From Paraherbaspirillum soli (lineage in GTDB: Bacteria; Pseudomonadota; Gammaproteobacteria; Burkholderiales; Burkholderiaceae_D): a DNA stretch of 64,000 nucleotides. Position numbers and translations under genes: made by a program. Under the pieces are notes generated by a model. The model saw nothing but the letters and a program-made list of their open reading frames with translations. It made no database searches and was not told the DNA's origin. Position 1 is the first letter of the stretch. Each line of letters begins with the position of its first letter. The stretch covers positions 62,001 to 126,000 of the forward strand of contig NZ_JBHSMT010000029.1 of assembly GCF_042654985.1 (NCBI RefSeq), written 5' to 3'. This document shows, piece after piece, positions 25,030 through 34,108 of this stretch.

Positions 25030-25446
25030 TTATTTACCTTCCACCACTGGCGCCGATTGCGGAACAATCTTCGCCGGAGCAGCCTTGGTTTCGAAATACA
25101 ATTTCAGCGCCATGATCTCCCGCGACACCTCTTCCGGAAAACCCTTGCGCGTCCCTCTTTGATCCAACAAAAGTTCGACAAACAAATCCTCGCAGACGGC
25201 AGGCTGCCGCCAGACCTCGGCAAGATGGTTGGCGATGCGCGGAAAATGTTTCGCTAGCCATAGGGGCCAAACCGCTATAGGCAATGTCAGCAGCCAGTGA
25301 TATGTTGCCTCCTTCAATTCCAGATCAGAGGGACTGATCATGCGACGAAAATGCTCCCAGTTTTTTTCTTGCCTGGCACGCTGATCATCATCGAGTACGG
25401 CTTTTGCTTCCGATATTGAGACTTTTTCGAATTGAATTGAGTCCAT
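25030..25446 (-). CDS. Hypothetical protein
   Basis: 138 aa from the chosen start; family not recognised. It begins MDSIQFEKVSISEAKAVLDD, continues with a charged helix (QRARQEKNWEHFRRMI), then a tryptophan-rich hydrophobic stretch WLLTLPIAVWPLWLAKHFPR near residues 52-71 that may be amphipathic or membrane-associated. The ending is Ala/Pro-rich. ATG at 25446 has GGAAG five bases upstream; an upstream in-frame GTG (25488) has its purine-rich sequence directly abutting and is less likely. It is convergent with the GspE-like ATPase, ending 31 bp from it. A functional link is only positional. Confidence 0.6.
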   Translation of the reverse strand: MDSIQFEKVSISEAKAVLDDDQRARQEKNWEHFRRMISPSDLELKEATYHWLLTLPIAVWPLWLAKHFPRIANHLAEVWRQPAVCEDLFVELLLDQRGTRKGFPEEVSREIMALKLYFETKAAPAKIVPQSAPVVEGK

Positions 25447-25640
25447 AGCACTTCCAAAAATTGGGGGCTTTCGAGTCGGATTTGGCACTCCTTTCGCAAC
25501 AATCAGTCATTGGACATACATGTTGGCGCACTCGACCACCTTGAAATTTTGTTGCTCAATGGAACTTATTCTACACCTGTGCAGTTGTCTCAAGTCAACT
25601 TTATTCCCAAAAATCGGGCAAGCCTCCTGCATTACCGGTC

Positions 25641-25847
25641 TTAATCGCTGGCATGATCAAGCAGGGCAATCACTGTTGAATTCAGTTGCAAGCGGGTTGC
25701 TGTAATCAAGTCGTCAAGTTGCTCCAGCGTGGTGGCGCTGGCAATCGGCGCAGCCTCATCCACGGTCCAGCCGAAGACATTGCCGCCGAATGCCAGCGGA
25801 GCAACTTGCACTGATGAATTACCGAGCTTACGTGGCTTCGTTAGCAT
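25641..25847 (-). pseudogene. Aldo/keto reductase remnant with internal in-frame deletion
   Basis: 68 codons. The first ~32 residues (KPRKLGNSSVQVAPLAFGG, then NVFGWTVDEA) are the normal N-terminus of a ~310-330-aa aldo/keto reductase. The next residues (APIASATTLEQLDDLITATR, LQLNSTVIALLDHASD) are the normal C-terminus. The roughly 250 residues between them, with the catalytic Asp-Tyr-Lys-His and the NADPH site, are missing, and the junction keeps the frame. ATG at 25847 retains a GGAG ribosome site, so a 68-aa peptide may still be made, but it cannot be an enzyme. It is divergent from the transaminase gene. Confidence 0.8.
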
Positions 25848-26030
25848 AAATTTAACTCCGGCTTTGGCGTGGAAATTCAATCTAATCCGAAGCCAGGCAT
25901 CGCGCAGAAGCGGCCCTATCAGAACTGCCGCAAACGTAATACCATCATCGGCAGCGATCAGGAATCAGTTCAACAGATGCATCAAGAACCAATGGCGGAT
26001 CGGCCGCCAAACCATAACCAAGGAGATAGC

Positions 26031-27383
26031 ATGCCCAACACTGTGAATACCGATCATTTCTGGATGCCGTTCACCGCCAACCGCCAGTTCAAGAGCCGGC
26101 CGCGCATGCTGGTCTCCGCTTCAGGCATGTATTACAAAACCGACGATGGCCGCGAAATTCTGGACGGCACGGCAGGCTTATGGTGCTCGAATGCCGGTCA
26201 CTGCCATCCCAAGATCGTCGCGGCGATTCAGAAACAGGCTGCGACGATGGACTTTGCGCCGATGTTCCAGATGGGCCACCCGCTAGCCTTTGAAGCCGCC
26301 AGCGCGCTGGTGTCGATTGCGCCGGAAGGCTTGAACCGGGTGTTCTTTTGCAATGACGGCTCGGAAGCGGTCGACACCGCGCTGAAGATCGCACTGGCCT
26401 ATCACCAGGTTCGCGGCAACGGCCTGCGGACGCGCCTGATCGGTCGCGAGCGCGGTTATCACGGCGTCGGTTTTGGCGGCATTGCGGTGGGCGGGATTGC
26501 CGGCAACCGCAAAAATTTCGGCGCCACCCTGGCCGGCGTCGATCACCTGCGCCATCCGCTCGATATCAGCCGCAATGCGTTTTCGCGCGGCTTGCCGGAA
26601 CATGGCGCAGAGATCGCCGACGAGTTGGAACAGCGCCTGCTTGCGCTGCACGATCCGGCCACCGTGGCGGCAGTGATCGTCGAACCGCTGCAAGGATCGA
26701 CCGGCGTTATTCTGCCGCCCAAGGGCTATCTGCAAAAGCTGCGGGCGATCTGCGACAAGCACGGCATCTTGTTGATTTTCGATGAAGTGATTACCGGCTT
26801 CGGCCGCCTCGGCGCCTCCTTTGCCGCCGATTATTTCGGCGTGGTGCCGGATATGATCTGCTGCGCCAAAGGCTTGACCAACGCCGCTGTGCCGATGGGC
26901 GCTGTGATCGTGCGGCAGGATATTCACGATGCATTCATGAGTGCCAGTGCCGAAAACGCGATCGAATTAGCCCACGGCTATACGTACACCGGACACCCGC
27001 TGGCTGCCGCCGCAGTGATTGCCGCGATCGATGTGTACAAGGGCGAAAACCTGTTTGACCGGGCGGCGGCGATGGCCCCCTACTTCGAAGATGCGGCGCA
27101 CAGCCTCAAAGGCCTGCCTTACGTCAAAGACGTGCGCAATCTGGGATTGGTATGCGGGATTGAGTTGGAACCGATCGCCGGCAAGCCTGCTGCACGCGCC
27201 TTCGATGTCTTCCTCAAATGCTTCTGGGAGCAAGGCGTGCTGATTCGCACTACCGGCGACATCATCGCGCTGTCGCCGCCGCTGATCATCGACAAGCCGC
27301 AAATTGATCGCGTGTTTGGCGCGATTGGCGATGTGCTGAAGGCGCAGCATGCGACGGGGATAGGCAGTTCTGCGGTTGCTTGA
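26031..27383 (+). CDS. Omega-amino acid:pyruvate transaminase (class III aminotransferase)
   Basis: 450 aa. A PLP-dependent class III transaminase of the beta-alanine/omega-amino-acid:pyruvate type. Features are FWMPFTANRQFK near the N-terminus, LDGTAGLWCSNAGHCHPKI near 43-61, FFCNDGSEAVDTALKIAL near 105-122 for cofactor phosphate binding, FDEVITGFGRLG near 250-261 with the cofactor Asp, and the Schiff-base lysine in CCAKGLTNAAVPMGAV near 282-297. ATG at 26031 was chosen for its AAGGAG site seven bases upstream; the open frame extends 54 codons further without similarity. A strong terminator follows 45 bp after the stop. Donor substrate not determined. Confidence 0.88.
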   Translation: MPNTVNTDHFWMPFTANRQFKSRPRMLVSASGMYYKTDDGREILDGTAGLWCSNAGHCHPKIVAAIQKQAATMDFAPMFQMGHPLAFEAASALVSIAPEGLNRVFFCNDGSEAVDTALKIALAYHQVRGNGLRTRLIGRERGYHGVGFGGIAVGGIAGNRKNFGATLAGVDHLRHPLDISRNAFSRGLPEHGAEIADELEQRLLALHDPATVAAVIVEPLQGSTGVILPPKGYLQKLRAICDKHGILLIFDEVITGFGRLGASFAADYFGVVPDMICCAKGLTNAAVPMGAVIVRQDIHDAFMSASAENAIELAHGYTYTGHPLAAAAVIAAIDVYKGENLFDRAAAMAPYFEDAAHSLKGLPYVKDVRNLGLVCGIELEPIAGKPAARAFDVFLKCFWEQGVLIRTTGDIIALSPPLIIDKPQIDRVFGAIGDVLKAQHATGIGSSAVA

Positions 27384-27427
27384 TGCTTTTAGTGGACTGT
27401 AACAGCCGCTAAGCAGCAGCCACAATA

Positions 27428-27479
27428 AAAAACCCGCCGATCCATGTGACATATCAGTCACACGGATCGGCGGGTTTTT
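27428..27479. terminator. Bidirectional Rho-independent terminator
   Basis: A 16-bp perfect stem (AAAAACCCGCCGATCC at 27428-27443, complement at 27464-27479) with an inner TGTGAC/GTCACA extension and T-runs on both strands. It lies between the convergent transaminase and typA genes and would serve both. Confidence 0.92.
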
Positions 27480-27549
27480 AGCTGGCAGACCGAAAAACAG
27501 TCAGCGCGCTTCAATCGCTCGCCCGTCTCCGGTCGCTACGCTCGACAGC

Positions 27550-29388
27550 TTATGCGCCTTCGCGCGATGCCTTTTTACGCTCGTGCTCTTTCAGGTAACG
27601 CTTACGCAGACGGATGCTCTTCGGAGTCACTTCCACCAGTTCGTCATCGTCGATGAATTCGACCGCGTATTCCAGCGACATTTCGATTGGCGGCACCAGG
27701 CGCACCGCTTCGTCGGTACCCGAAGAACGCACGTTGGTCAATTGCTTGCCCTTGATCGGATTGACGACCAGATCGTTGTCGCGCGAGTGGATGCCGATGA
27801 TCATGCCTTCGTACACCGGGTCATTGTGGCTAACGAACATACGGCCGCGATCCTGCAGTTTCCAGATTGCGTAGGCAACAGCAGCGCCGTCGTCCTGCGA
27901 AATCAGCACGCCGTTGCGACGACCGCCGAGCTCGCCCTTCGAGGTGTCGACCGGTGCGTACTCATCGAATACGTGGCTCATCAGGCCGGTACCGCGCGTC
28001 AGGGTCATGAATTCGCCCTGGAAGCCGATCAGGCCGCGCGCAGGAATACGGTACTCGAGACGCACACGTCCCTTGCCGTCCGATTCCATGTTTTGCAGAT
28101 CGCCGCGGCGACGGCCCAGCTCTTCCATCACGCCGCCTTGATTCGATTCTTCGACATCGACGGTCAGGTTTTCGTACGGCTCATGGCGCACGCCGTCAAC
28201 CATCTTGAACACCACGCGCGGACGCGAAACGGCCAGCTCGTAGCCTTCGCGGCGCATGTTTTCAATCAGGATGGTCAGGTGCAATTCACCGCGGCCCGAC
28301 ACTTCGTAGGTCGAATCGTCGCCTTCAGCCTGTACCACGCGCAATGCCATGTTGGCCTTCAGTTCGCGGTCCAAACGGTCCTTGATCTGACGGGTAGTGA
28401 CGAATTTACCTTCGCGGCCAGCCAGCGGCGAGTTGTTGACCATGAAGTTCATGGTCAGTGTCGGTTCATCGACCTTCAACATCGGCAAACCTTCCGGCGC
28501 GTCCGGCGCACAGATGGTGGAGCCGATGCTGATTTCTTCGATACCGTTGATCAGCACGATGTCGCCAGCCAGCGCTTCGTCTACCAGCACACGGTCCAGA
28601 CCCTTGAAGGTCAGCACCTGGTTGATGCGCGCCTTGGTCGGCTTGTCGTCCGGACCGTTCATCCAGACCACGTCTTGCAATCCCTTGACGCGACCGCGCA
28701 GGATGCGGCCAACGCCGATCTTGCCGACGTACGACGAATATTCGAGCGAAGTGATTTGCAGTTGCAGCGGACCGTTAGGATCATCTTCACGCGCTGGAAC
28801 GTGCTTCAGGATGGCATCGAACAAAGGCTCCATGTTGCCTTCGCGGACGCTATCTTCCAAGCCTGCATAACCTTTGAATCCCGATGCATAGATGACTGGG
28901 AAATCCAATTGCTCGTCGGTTGCGCCGAGTTTGTCGAACAATTCGAAAGTGGCATTCACTGCCTTTTGAGGATCTGCGTTTTCGCGATCGATCTTGTTGA
29001 CAACCACGATAGGCTTCAAGCCCAGCGCCAATGCTTTACGCGTCACAAAACGCGTTTGCGGCATCGGGCCTTCTTGCGCATCGACCAGCAGCAAAACGCT
29101 ATCGACCATCGACAATACGCGCTCGACTTCGCCGCCGAAGTCGGCATGGCCTGGGGTATCGACGATGTTGATGTGCGTGCCTTTGTATTCGACTGCGCAG
29201 TTCTTGGACAGAATCGTGATGCCACGCTCTTTTTCGATATCGTTCGAATCCATCACGCGTGCATCGACTTGCTGGTTTTCGCGGAAAGTACCGGATTGAC
29301 GCAGCAACTGGTCAACCAGTGTGGTTTTGCCGTGGTCAACGTGGGCAATGATGGCAATGTTGCGGATGGCGCGTGTTGTGTTTGACAT
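27550..29388 (-). CDS. typA: Ribosome-associated GTPase TypA/BipA
   Basis: 612 aa. A translational GTPase of the EF-G/LepA group involved in ribosome assembly and stress adaptation. It has a canonical G domain: AHVDHGKTTLVDQLL (residues 15-29), the switch I region with ERGITILSKN, DTPGHADFGGEVERVL near 77-92, and VNKIDRENADP near 130-140. The BipA-type C-terminus is seen in the ending KRYLKEHERKKASREGA. ATG at 29388 (MSNTTRAIRN) is the family start; the frame is open 29 codons upstream. An extended -10 promoter lies about 125 bp upstream. Confidence 0.97.
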   Translation of the reverse strand: MSNTTRAIRNIAIIAHVDHGKTTLVDQLLRQSGTFRENQQVDARVMDSNDIEKERGITILSKNCAVEYKGTHINIVDTPGHADFGGEVERVLSMVDSVLLLVDAQEGPMPQTRFVTRKALALGLKPIVVVNKIDRENADPQKAVNATFELFDKLGATDEQLDFPVIYASGFKGYAGLEDSVREGNMEPLFDAILKHVPAREDDPNGPLQLQITSLEYSSYVGKIGVGRILRGRVKGLQDVVWMNGPDDKPTKARINQVLTFKGLDRVLVDEALAGDIVLINGIEEISIGSTICAPDAPEGLPMLKVDEPTLTMNFMVNNSPLAGREGKFVTTRQIKDRLDRELKANMALRVVQAEGDDSTYEVSGRGELHLTILIENMRREGYELAVSRPRVVFKMVDGVRHEPYENLTVDVEESNQGGVMEELGRRRGDLQNMESDGKGRVRLEYRIPARGLIGFQGEFMTLTRGTGLMSHVFDEYAPVDTSKGELGGRRNGVLISQDDGAAVAYAIWKLQDRGRMFVSHNDPVYEGMIIGIHSRDNDLVVNPIKGKQLTNVRSSGTDEAVRLVPPIEMSLEYAVEFIDDDELVEVTPKSIRLRKRYLKEHERKKASREGA

Positions 29389-29513
29389 GGTCAGTATGGA
29401 GATTGGAGAACTCAGTAAGTGCGCAGCTGTGAGTGCGCAGAATATATGCCACAAATGCGCGCTCAAGGACTGCACTAAGTGCGGCAGATGCAGCGGAATT
29501 CGGGAAGCCGCGC

Positions 29514-29522
29514 ATTATAGCA
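29514..29522 (-). promoter_or_regulatory. Extended -10 promoter upstream of typA
   Basis: Minus strand TGCTATAAT at 29522-29514: a perfect TATAAT with the TGn extension. No good -35 box stands 17 bp upstream, as is common for extended -10 promoters. It predicts a typA leader of about 120 nt. Confidence 0.55.
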
Positions 29523-29620
29523 CGACGGACTGTACAAAATATAAAAACCCTTGTATTTTCAACGGCTTGCCGTAAAAATGCTGTAAAAACCGTCGCAAAT
29601 ATTGTGTTTTTACAACGGTT

Positions 29621-30589
29621 TTATGCAGCGCTTTGTTGACTCGTTGCAATCAAGCGCTCCGGCGCCAGCACGCCGTATTCATGCAGTTGAGCAGTGCCCA
29701 GCAGTTGGCGCTCGTGACTGGCATCCACTGAATCGGTCGGCTCGCGATAAACGCGTACTCGTCCAGCGTTGGCCGGCAACGGTACGCCTTCTTTGGTCAG
29801 GGTCAAACGCTGGCCCTGCAAAAAGCGCTTGGCTAACGATTCCGGCAGCACAACCTCCGGGAACGACGACAGCAGGCTATCGACGGGGGCCAGCAAAGAA
29901 GCGCGTTCCGCTTCTGCGGTCGCCATCACTTGGTCCAGGGTAACGCAACCCAACAGCGTCAAATGCCCGACCTGAATCCGGCGCAAAGCCTGTAAATGCG
30001 CGCCGCAGCCGAGCGCCGCACCGATATCTTCGCCCAGCACGCGAATGTAAGTGCCCTTGCTGCAAGCCACGCGCAGGCGCAAATACGGCGCTTGATAATC
30101 AAGAAACTCAAGCACATGAATCGTCACGTCGCGGGCTTCGCGTTCCAGCGTGATGCCGGCTCGCGCGTATTCATACAGCGGCTTGCCGTCGCGCTTGAGA
30201 GCGGAATACATCGGAGGGACTTGCTGGATGGGGCCGCGAAATTGCTCAAGCACGCGATCTATCTGTTCGCGAGTCACATTGACTTCGCTGGTTGCCAGGA
30301 CCTCGCCCTCGGTGTCGCCGGTGGTCGTCATTATCCCCAGATGGATCACCGTTTCATAGGTCTTGTCGGCATCCAGCAAATCCTGTGCGAACTTGGTGGC
30401 CTCGCCGAAACATAAGGGCAGCACGCCGGTTGCGAATGGATCGAGAGTGCCGGTGTGACCGCCCTTTTGTGCATTGATCAGGCGCTTGGCCTTGATCAAT
30501 GCGTCATTGCTGGAAAAGCCGACTGGCTTATCCAGCAGTAGCACGCCATTGAGCGGTAGGCGGATTCTTTTGGCCGGGTTTGGCGCCAT
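29621..30589 (-). CDS. truB: tRNA pseudouridine-55 synthase TruB
   Basis: 322 aa. It makes pseudouridine 55 in the T-loop of tRNAs. The catalytic motif GGHTGTLDPFATGVLPLC (residues 43-60) contains the essential Asp. Other TruB segments are GVLLLDKPVGFSSNDAL near 15-31, KTYETVIHLGIMTTTGDTEG near 76-95, and CSKGTYIRVLGEDIG near 175-190. Length is slightly above E. coli TruB. It is the last gene of rimP-nusA-infB-rbfA-truB, 113 bp after rbfA. An 8-bp inverted repeat (AAAACCGT/ACGGTTTT, 29586-29622) overlaps its stop and may form a weak terminator. Confidence 0.96.
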   Translation of the reverse strand: MAPNPAKRIRLPLNGVLLLDKPVGFSSNDALIKAKRLINAQKGGHTGTLDPFATGVLPLCFGEATKFAQDLLDADKTYETVIHLGIMTTTGDTEGEVLATSEVNVTREQIDRVLEQFRGPIQQVPPMYSALKRDGKPLYEYARAGITLEREARDVTIHVLEFLDYQAPYLRLRVACSKGTYIRVLGEDIGAALGCGAHLQALRRIQVGHLTLLGCVTLDQVMATAEAERASLLAPVDSLLSSFPEVVLPESLAKRFLQGQRLTLTKEGVPLPANAGRVRVYREPTDSVDASHERQLLGTAQLHEYGVLAPERLIATSQQSAA

Positions 30590-30702
30590 GTGAGGATACT
30601 TATTGAAGACTTACAGATGAAGGAGTTATTCGGCCGGCCAGGACGGTCCAGGCCAGCTCATATATTCGATGCTATGCAGCCACAACAGAACTGGCGGCAG
30701 GC

Positions 30703-31092
30703 TTATTCCTGGCCGTCGTCTTTCGCGCGAGTGGCATTGGCAATGTCGATCAGGCGTGACATTTCGACGCCGCGCGCGGTCGAGTTATCGTGAATGAAAT
30801 GCAATGCCGGCAAGGTATGAATGCTCAAACGCCGTCCTAGCTGGTTGCGCAAAAAGCCGGCGGCCTGGGTCAAACCATTCACCGTATTGCGAATCGCTTC
30901 AGGATCGTCGTTCAGCATCGTGAAAAACACCTTGGCATGGGCGTAATCCGGCGTCACCTGGACCTCGGTAATCGTGATCATGCCGACCCGCGGGTCTTTC
31001 AACTCGAACACGATGATCTCGGACAAGTCCCGCTGAATCTGGTCTGCAACGCGCAGACCGCGGCCGGGGATGGATTTACTATGTTTAGCCAT
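30703..31092 (-). CDS. rbfA: 30S ribosome-binding factor RbfA
   Basis: 129 aa. A KH-fold assembly factor of the 30S subunit, needed for 16S rRNA 5'-end maturation. The sequence has RVADQIQRDLSEII near residues 14-27, KDPRVGMITITEVQVTPDYAHAKVF near 32-56, and LGRRLSIHTLPALHFIHDNS near 85-104, all family hallmarks. It is downstream of infB (140-bp gap containing a hairpin terminator) and upstream of truB, so it may be read partly from infB and partly from its own promoter. Confidence 0.96.
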   Translation of the reverse strand: MAKHSKSIPGRGLRVADQIQRDLSEIIVFELKDPRVGMITITEVQVTPDYAHAKVFFTMLNDDPEAIRNTVNGLTQAAGFLRNQLGRRLSIHTLPALHFIHDNSTARGVEMSRLIDIANATRAKDDGQE

Positions 31093-31163
31093 ACTGGATT
31101 ACGCCATATCTTTCACAAATAAACTACCTGAAACCCGCCTGAACGACAGGGTACTACAAAACG

Positions 31164-31190
31164 AAAATCGGGCTGTTGAGGCCCGATTTT
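31164..31190 (-). terminator. Hairpin terminator between infB and rbfA
   Basis: A 10-bp perfect stem (AAAATCGGGC at 31164-31173, complement at 31181-31190) with a 7-nt loop, followed on the minus strand by CGTTTTG. It lies 42 bp after the infB stop and would end or reduce transcription into rbfA-truB. The T-run is short, so read-through is likely. Confidence 0.6.
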
Positions 31191-31231
31191 CCTGGCTTGC
31201 GCACAAACTTGCCGCGCGCGTGCTTTTACTG

Positions 31232-34057
31232 TTACAGCGTCCGTGCGACTTCTTCGACTTCGAAGATTTCGAGGTGATCGCCTTCCTTGATGTCGTTGAA
31301 GTTCTTCAGCGTCAGACCGCACTCGAAGCCCGACTTGACTTCCTTGACGTCGTCCTTGAAGCGCTTCAGCGAATCGAGTTCGCCGGTCCACAACACGACG
31401 TTGTTGCGCAGCAAACGAACCGAAGCACCACGCTTGACCAAGCCTTCGAGAACGTAGCAACCGGCAATCGCGCCGACCTTGCTGACCAACAATACCTGGC
31501 GAATCTCGACCAGACCCAGGGCCTGCTCGCGCTTCTCAGGCGACAACATGCCGGACATCGCTGCCTTCACCTCATCCACCGCATCGTAAATGATGTTGTA
31601 GTAGCGGATATCGACGCCGTTGGCTTCGGCCAGTTTGCGCGCCGATGCATCGGCGCGGGCGTTGAAGCCGATAATGACGGCTTTCGAAGCAACCGCCAGG
31701 TTGACGTCCGACTCGCTGATGCCGCCGACGCCGGCGTGCACAACCTGTACCCGGACTTCGCTGGTGGACAATTTTTGCAAGGACTGCACCAACGCTTCTT
31801 GCGAACCTTGAACGTCGGTCTTGATGATCATCGGCAGGTTCTTGACCTCGCCTTCGGCCATCTGGTCGAACATGTTTTCCAGCTTCGCAGCTTGCTGTTT
31901 AGCCAGCTTGACGTCACGGTACTTGCCTTGACGGAATTGACCGATTTCACGCGCCTTGCGCTCATCCGCCATGACCATCACTTCTTCGCCGGCGACCGGC
32001 ACTTCGGTCAGACCTTGAATTTCAACCGGGGTCGAAGGACCTGCTTCAGTGATCGATTTACCGTTTTCATCCAGCATGGCGCGAACCCGACCATAAGCCG
32101 AACCCGCCAATACCACGTCACCGCGTTTCAGGGTGCCGGACTGCACCAGAATCGTTGCCACCGGACCGCGACCCTTGTCGAGCTTGGCTTCCACCACCAG
32201 ACCACGTGCAGGCGAGGCGACAGCTGCTTTCAGCTCCAGCACTTCGGCTTGCAGCAGGACTTGTTCCAGCAGGGAATCAATGCCCTCGCCGGTTTTGGCC
32301 GAGACTGGAACAAATGGCGATTCGCCACCGTATTCTTCAGGCACGACCTGCTCGGCGATCAACTCTTGCTTTACGCGATCGAGGTTGCTGCCAGGCTTGT
32401 CTATCTTGTTGATTGCAACCACCAGCGGCACGCCTGCTGCTTTCGCATGGGCAATCGCTTCCTTGGTTTGCGGCATCACGCCATCGTCGGCGGCAACCAC
32501 CAGAATCACGATATCGGTCGCCTTGGCGCCGCGAGCACGCATTGCCGTAAAGGCTTCATGGCCCGGCGTGTCGAGGAAGGTGATCATGCCGCGCGGTGTT
32601 TGCACGTGATATGCACCGATATGCTGGGTAATTCCGCCAGCTTCACCGGATGCGACTTTGGCGCGACGGATGTAATCCAGCAACGAGGTCTTACCGTGGT
32701 CAACGTGACCCATGACGGTAACCACTGGTGCGCGCGGCAGCATTTCTGCATCCGCATGTTCGCCGCCGTCGATCAGCAATGCTTCAGGATCGTCCAGCTT
32801 GGCAGCATGTGCGGTGTGGCCCATTTCCTCGACCAGAATCATCGAAGTTTCCTGGTCCAGCACCTGGTTGATGGTGACCATCTGACCAAGTTTCATCAAA
32901 TGCTTGATGACCTCGGATGCTTTCACCGACATTTTGTGCGCCAGTTCAGCAACGGTAATGGTTTCAGGAACGTAAATATCCTTGACCACTGCTTCGGTCG
33001 GCGCCTGGAAATTACTTTCGTGATCGTCGCTATGCGAGTTGCGACGCCCTTTCGGACCGCCGCGCCAGCCATCGCGGCCACCGCCGGTATTGCCGCGGGT
33101 CTTGATCCCGAGACCGCGTTTTTTGGCGGCATCTTCTTGCCAGGTCGACGACACATTGGCGGATTTGATCGACTTCTTGTCGACCACCACTTTTTTGTCG
33201 TCTTTTTTCTCGCCCGGTTTTTTGTCGGCAGGCTTGTGCAAAGTACCTTCTGCCGCCTTGGCAACAGGAGCGACCGGTTCAGGCGCTTTGATCACTTTGC
33301 GCGGCGCGCTCATCATCGCCTTGATTTGCGCAACTTCATCTTGCACGGCCTTGCGCGCACGCTCGGTGGCCGCAGCTTTTTCAGCAGCTTCCTTGGCGGC
33401 TTGTGCAACTTTTTGCTTGGCTTCCGCTTCGGCTAAACGTTTCTTTTCTTCGGCTGCAGGATCTTCCTGCTTGACCGGCGCAATCGGAGCCGGTGCTTCA
33501 GCGGCCGCTTTTTTGGCTTCGCTTTCAGCCTTCTTAGCGTCGCTTTCGGCTTTTTGCGCAGCTTTTGCCTGCGCTTCTTTCTCTGCTTCCAGCTTGGCCA
33601 GACGTTCTTGCTTTTCGCGCAGTTCGGCTTCTTGACGGGCAATCAACTCGGCCTGACGACGCGCTTCTTCAACGCGACGTGCCTGTTCTGCTTCGTCAAT
33701 TACTGGTGCCGCAGGTGCGGATGGCTCTGCCGGCGGTGCTTCCGCCACTGGCTCATCGCGCTTGACGAAAGTACGCTTCTTGCGGACTTCGACCTGAATC
33801 GTGCGCGACTTGCCGGTAGCGTCGGCTTGCTTGATCTCGGTAGTTTCCTTGCGCGTCAGCGTGATCTTCTTTTTTTCGCTATCGGCAACCGCGCCATGCG
33901 AACGGCGCAGGTGTTCCAGCAGGCGATCCTTGTCTTCTTTCGACAAGATATCGTCAGTTGAATCCTTCTGGACGCCAGCCGAGCGCAGTTGTGTCAGCAG
34001 CAAATCCGCTGGCATCTTCAGCTCGGTGGCAAATTGGGCTACATTGTTACTCGCCAT
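31232..34057 (-). CDS. infB: Translation initiation factor IF-2
   Basis: 941 aa, long as in other Burkholderiales. The N-terminal IF2_N domain (VAQFATELKMPADLLLTQLR, residues 6-25) is followed by a low-complexity Ala/Lys/Glu-rich linker (about 110-330) and a conserved GTPase core. The G1 motif GHVDHGKTSLLDYIRR lies near 448-463, DTPGHEAFTAMRARGAK near 493-509 and AINKIDKPGSN near 547-557. The C-terminal fMet-tRNA-binding domain ends DIKEGDHLEIFEVEEVARTL. IF-2 positions initiator tRNA on the 30S subunit. It is 51 bp downstream of nusA, in the classic operon. Confidence 0.98.
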   Translation of the reverse strand: MASNNVAQFATELKMPADLLLTQLRSAGVQKDSTDDILSKEDKDRLLEHLRRSHGAVADSEKKKITLTRKETTEIKQADATGKSRTIQVEVRKKRTFVKRDEPVAEAPPAEPSAPAAPVIDEAEQARRVEEARRQAELIARQEAELREKQERLAKLEAEKEAQAKAAQKAESDAKKAESEAKKAAAEAPAPIAPVKQEDPAAEEKKRLAEAEAKQKVAQAAKEAAEKAAATERARKAVQDEVAQIKAMMSAPRKVIKAPEPVAPVAKAAEGTLHKPADKKPGEKKDDKKVVVDKKSIKSANVSSTWQEDAAKKRGLGIKTRGNTGGGRDGWRGGPKGRRNSHSDDHESNFQAPTEAVVKDIYVPETITVAELAHKMSVKASEVIKHLMKLGQMVTINQVLDQETSMILVEEMGHTAHAAKLDDPEALLIDGGEHADAEMLPRAPVVTVMGHVDHGKTSLLDYIRRAKVASGEAGGITQHIGAYHVQTPRGMITFLDTPGHEAFTAMRARGAKATDIVILVVAADDGVMPQTKEAIAHAKAAGVPLVVAINKIDKPGSNLDRVKQELIAEQVVPEEYGGESPFVPVSAKTGEGIDSLLEQVLLQAEVLELKAAVASPARGLVVEAKLDKGRGPVATILVQSGTLKRGDVVLAGSAYGRVRAMLDENGKSITEAGPSTPVEIQGLTEVPVAGEEVMVMADERKAREIGQFRQGKYRDVKLAKQQAAKLENMFDQMAEGEVKNLPMIIKTDVQGSQEALVQSLQKLSTSEVRVQVVHAGVGGISESDVNLAVASKAVIIGFNARADASARKLAEANGVDIRYYNIIYDAVDEVKAAMSGMLSPEKREQALGLVEIRQVLLVSKVGAIAGCYVLEGLVKRGASVRLLRNNVVLWTGELDSLKRFKDDVKEVKSGFECGLTLKNFNDIKEGDHLEIFEVEEVARTL

Positions 34058-34108
34058 TCAGTCCTCTTTTTCTATGTGGCACGGCAGACGACATTCGAAC
34101 CTTGCGGA

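Noticed and set aside
27583..29385. Plus-strand open frame of 600 codons opposite typA
   Set aside because: Antisense shadow of typA, whose GTPase motifs are complete on the minus strand.
31070..33436. Plus-strand open frame of 788 codons opposite infB
   Set aside because: Antisense shadow of infB; composition is an artefact of the IF-2 codons read backwards.
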